Below are positions 5,404 to 6,203 of a stretch of DNA of 6,203 nucleotides, in pieces (the first letter of the stretch is position 1; every line of letters begins with the position of its first letter). Source of the DNA: an uncultured Bacteroidales bacterium (lineage in GTDB: Bacteria > Bacteroidota > Bacteroidia > Bacteroidales > UBA932); the NCBI GenBank assembly GCA_946406095.1, contig CAMJJO010000103.1, positions 1 through 6,203 on the forward strand, read 5' to 3'. The translations under genes and the position numbers were made by a program. The notes under the pieces were generated by a model. It had not been told where the DNA came from, did not search any database, and was given only the letters and a program-made list of their open reading frames with translations.

Positions 5404-6203
5404 AGCTCTTCCACGGGGAGTTTCTTCACGACTACTTTTCCGATTTTGACCGGGAGGACGAAGTTGATACTTTTCCTCTCGGCTTTTTTATCTTTCAGTA
5501 TGGCGGGAAGCAGTTCTTCCGTGGGGCATGGGAGTTCAGTCGGCAGCCCGCAGGCTTGCAGGTCTTTCCGGATGCGGTCGGCCAGCCCCGGCTCTTCGGC
5601 GATGCCGAGTTTCTCTGCGATGCGCGCTGCCTGCACCATACCTATTGCCACAGCTTCTCCGTGGGTGAACTGCTCTTTGCAGCCGGCCTTTTTTTGCCAC
5701 CATTCTATCGCGTGGCCGAAGGTGTGCCCCAGATTCAGCTTCCGTCTCAACCCGCTCTCGAACTCATCTTTGTCTACAATTTCCTGCTTGATTCCGGCGG
5801 CGAGTTGGATCAGCTCGGGTAACTCTCCGGCTGCCGATGCTACAGCGCGTTCGTAGGCCCGGCGCGGATTCTTGATGATGAAAGTCTTCAACATCTCCGC
5901 CAGACCGCTGCGGAACTCGCGCTCCGGGAGTGTCTCCAGCACCTCGGGGAAGATGGCGGTGAACTCCGGCTGGCGGATGACGCCCAGAAGGTTCTTGTAG
6001 CCGTCCAGGTTCACCCCCGTCTTGCCGCCAATCCCCGCATCCACCATCGAAAGCAGCGTGGTGGGGATATTGGCATAGCGGACGCCGCGCTTGTAGATGC
6101 AGGCCGCGAACCCGGCCATGTCCGTGGTGACTCCGCCGCCGATAGCCAGCACCAGCGCATCGCGGTCAGCCCCTTCATCCCGCAGCCAGCGGCAGATATC
6201 CAT
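5391..6203 (-). CDS. aroB: 3-dehydroquinate synthase AroB (N-terminus outside window)
   Basis: AroB is the second enzyme of the shikimate pathway. It is NAD- and metal-dependent and cytoplasmic, and converts DAHP to 3-dehydroquinate. The window holds the last 270 residues; full-length enzymes have about 340-360, so roughly 75-85 residues are missing. The Met codon at the window edge is probably internal. Family motifs in order of the fragment: NAD-binding GGGVTTDMAGF (22-32), IPTTLLSMVDAGIGGKTGVN (46-65), GLAEMLK with the metal ligand Glu103, LNLGHTFGHAIE with the ligand His160, and THGEAVAIGM with the ligand His181. All three metal ligands expected from E. coli AroB are present. There are about four extra residues between the two histidine motifs compared with E. 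coli (WWQKKAGCKEQF). The gene converges on the + strand block, and its TAA stop lies within the final codons of the beta-barrel gene. Its promoter is outside the window. Confidence 0.97.
   Translation of the reverse strand: MDICRWLRDEGADRDALVLAIGGGVTTDMAGFAACIYKRGVRYANIPTTLLSMVDAGIGGKTGVNLDGYKNLLGVIRQPEFTAIFPEVLETLPEREFRSGLAEMLKTFIIKNPRRAYERAVASAAGELPELIQLAAGIKQEIVDKDEFESGLRRKLNLGHTFGHAIEWWQKKAGCKEQFTHGEAVAIGMVQAARIAEKLGIAEEPGLADRIRKDLQACGLPTELPCPTEELLPAILKDKKAERKSINFVLPVKIGKVVVKKLPVEELQNL
5450..5489 (+). terminator. candidate intrinsic terminator of the + strand gene block, inside aroB antisense
   Basis: Left arm CCGGGAGG (5450-5457) pairs with right arm CCTCTCGG (5475-5482) over 8 bp with one G-U pair. 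A5458-T5474 can add a ninth pair, leaving a loop of about 15 bases. After a single C comes a run of six T (5484-5489). It starts 47 bases after the beta-barrel stop, where a + strand terminator would be expected, since the 3' ends of the two units overlap. The opposite strand has no T-run on the matching side, so it would act in one direction only. The same bases encode AroB residues, so chance cannot be excluded. No folding energy was calculated. Confidence 0.5.

Noticed and set aside
5262..5856. Open frames on the + strand in 5262-5856
   Set aside because: They are antisense to aroB, whose motifs and metal ligands are clear, or they extend out of frame from the beta-barrel gene. No start signal or family motif supports them.

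Overview
This 6.2 kb window looks like chromosomal DNA from a fairly GC-rich member of the Bacteroidota, most likely order Bacteroidales. I infer this from the family-level look of the proteins: a PIG-L-type deacetylase domain of the kind fused to a NagB-like domain in Bacteroides, next to a canonical NagB, and a RadA with a typical Bacteroidota C-terminal domain. The lack of AGGAGG-like ribosome binding sites at every gene start and the exported proteins with Bacteroidota-style signals point the same way. No mobile element, CRISPR array, tRNA or rRNA was seen. Essentially every base is coding and no intergenic gap exceeds 5 bases.

Layout: six genes run on the + strand as one packed, presumably co-transcribed block. 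They are (1) the C-terminal part of a PIG-L/LmbE-type deacetylase protein cut by the left edge (1-764), (2) nagB, glucosamine-6-phosphate deaminase (766-1560), (3) radA, the DNA repair/recombination ATPase (1566-2939), (4) an exported calcineurin-like metallophosphoesterase with a C-terminal beta-sandwich (2932-4305), (5) a small lipoprotein of unknown function (4307-4813) and (6) a small outer-membrane beta-barrel-like protein (4810-5403). Junctions are +1 bp, +5 bp, 8 bp overlap, +1 bp and a 4 bp ATGA overlap, so translational coupling is likely throughout. On the - strand, aroB (3-dehydroquinate synthase) enters from the right edge and converges on the block. Its stop codon lies inside the last codons of the beta-barrel gene, a 13 bp tail-to-tail overlap.

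Function: the first two genes form an amino-sugar pair (de-N-acetylation, then deamination to fructose-6-phosphate). radA is housekeeping. The last three + genes all encode exported products and form a compact envelope cassette of unknown role, which is the least explained part of the window. Because the two converging transcription units overlap, any terminators must lie inside the opposing gene. I see a credible intrinsic terminator for the + strand block at 5450-5489, inside aroB antisense, and a weaker candidate for aroB at 5129-5159, inside the beta-barrel gene. No wholly new system can be demonstrated from this sequence; the exported trio and the interlocked 3' ends are the best candidates for follow-up.
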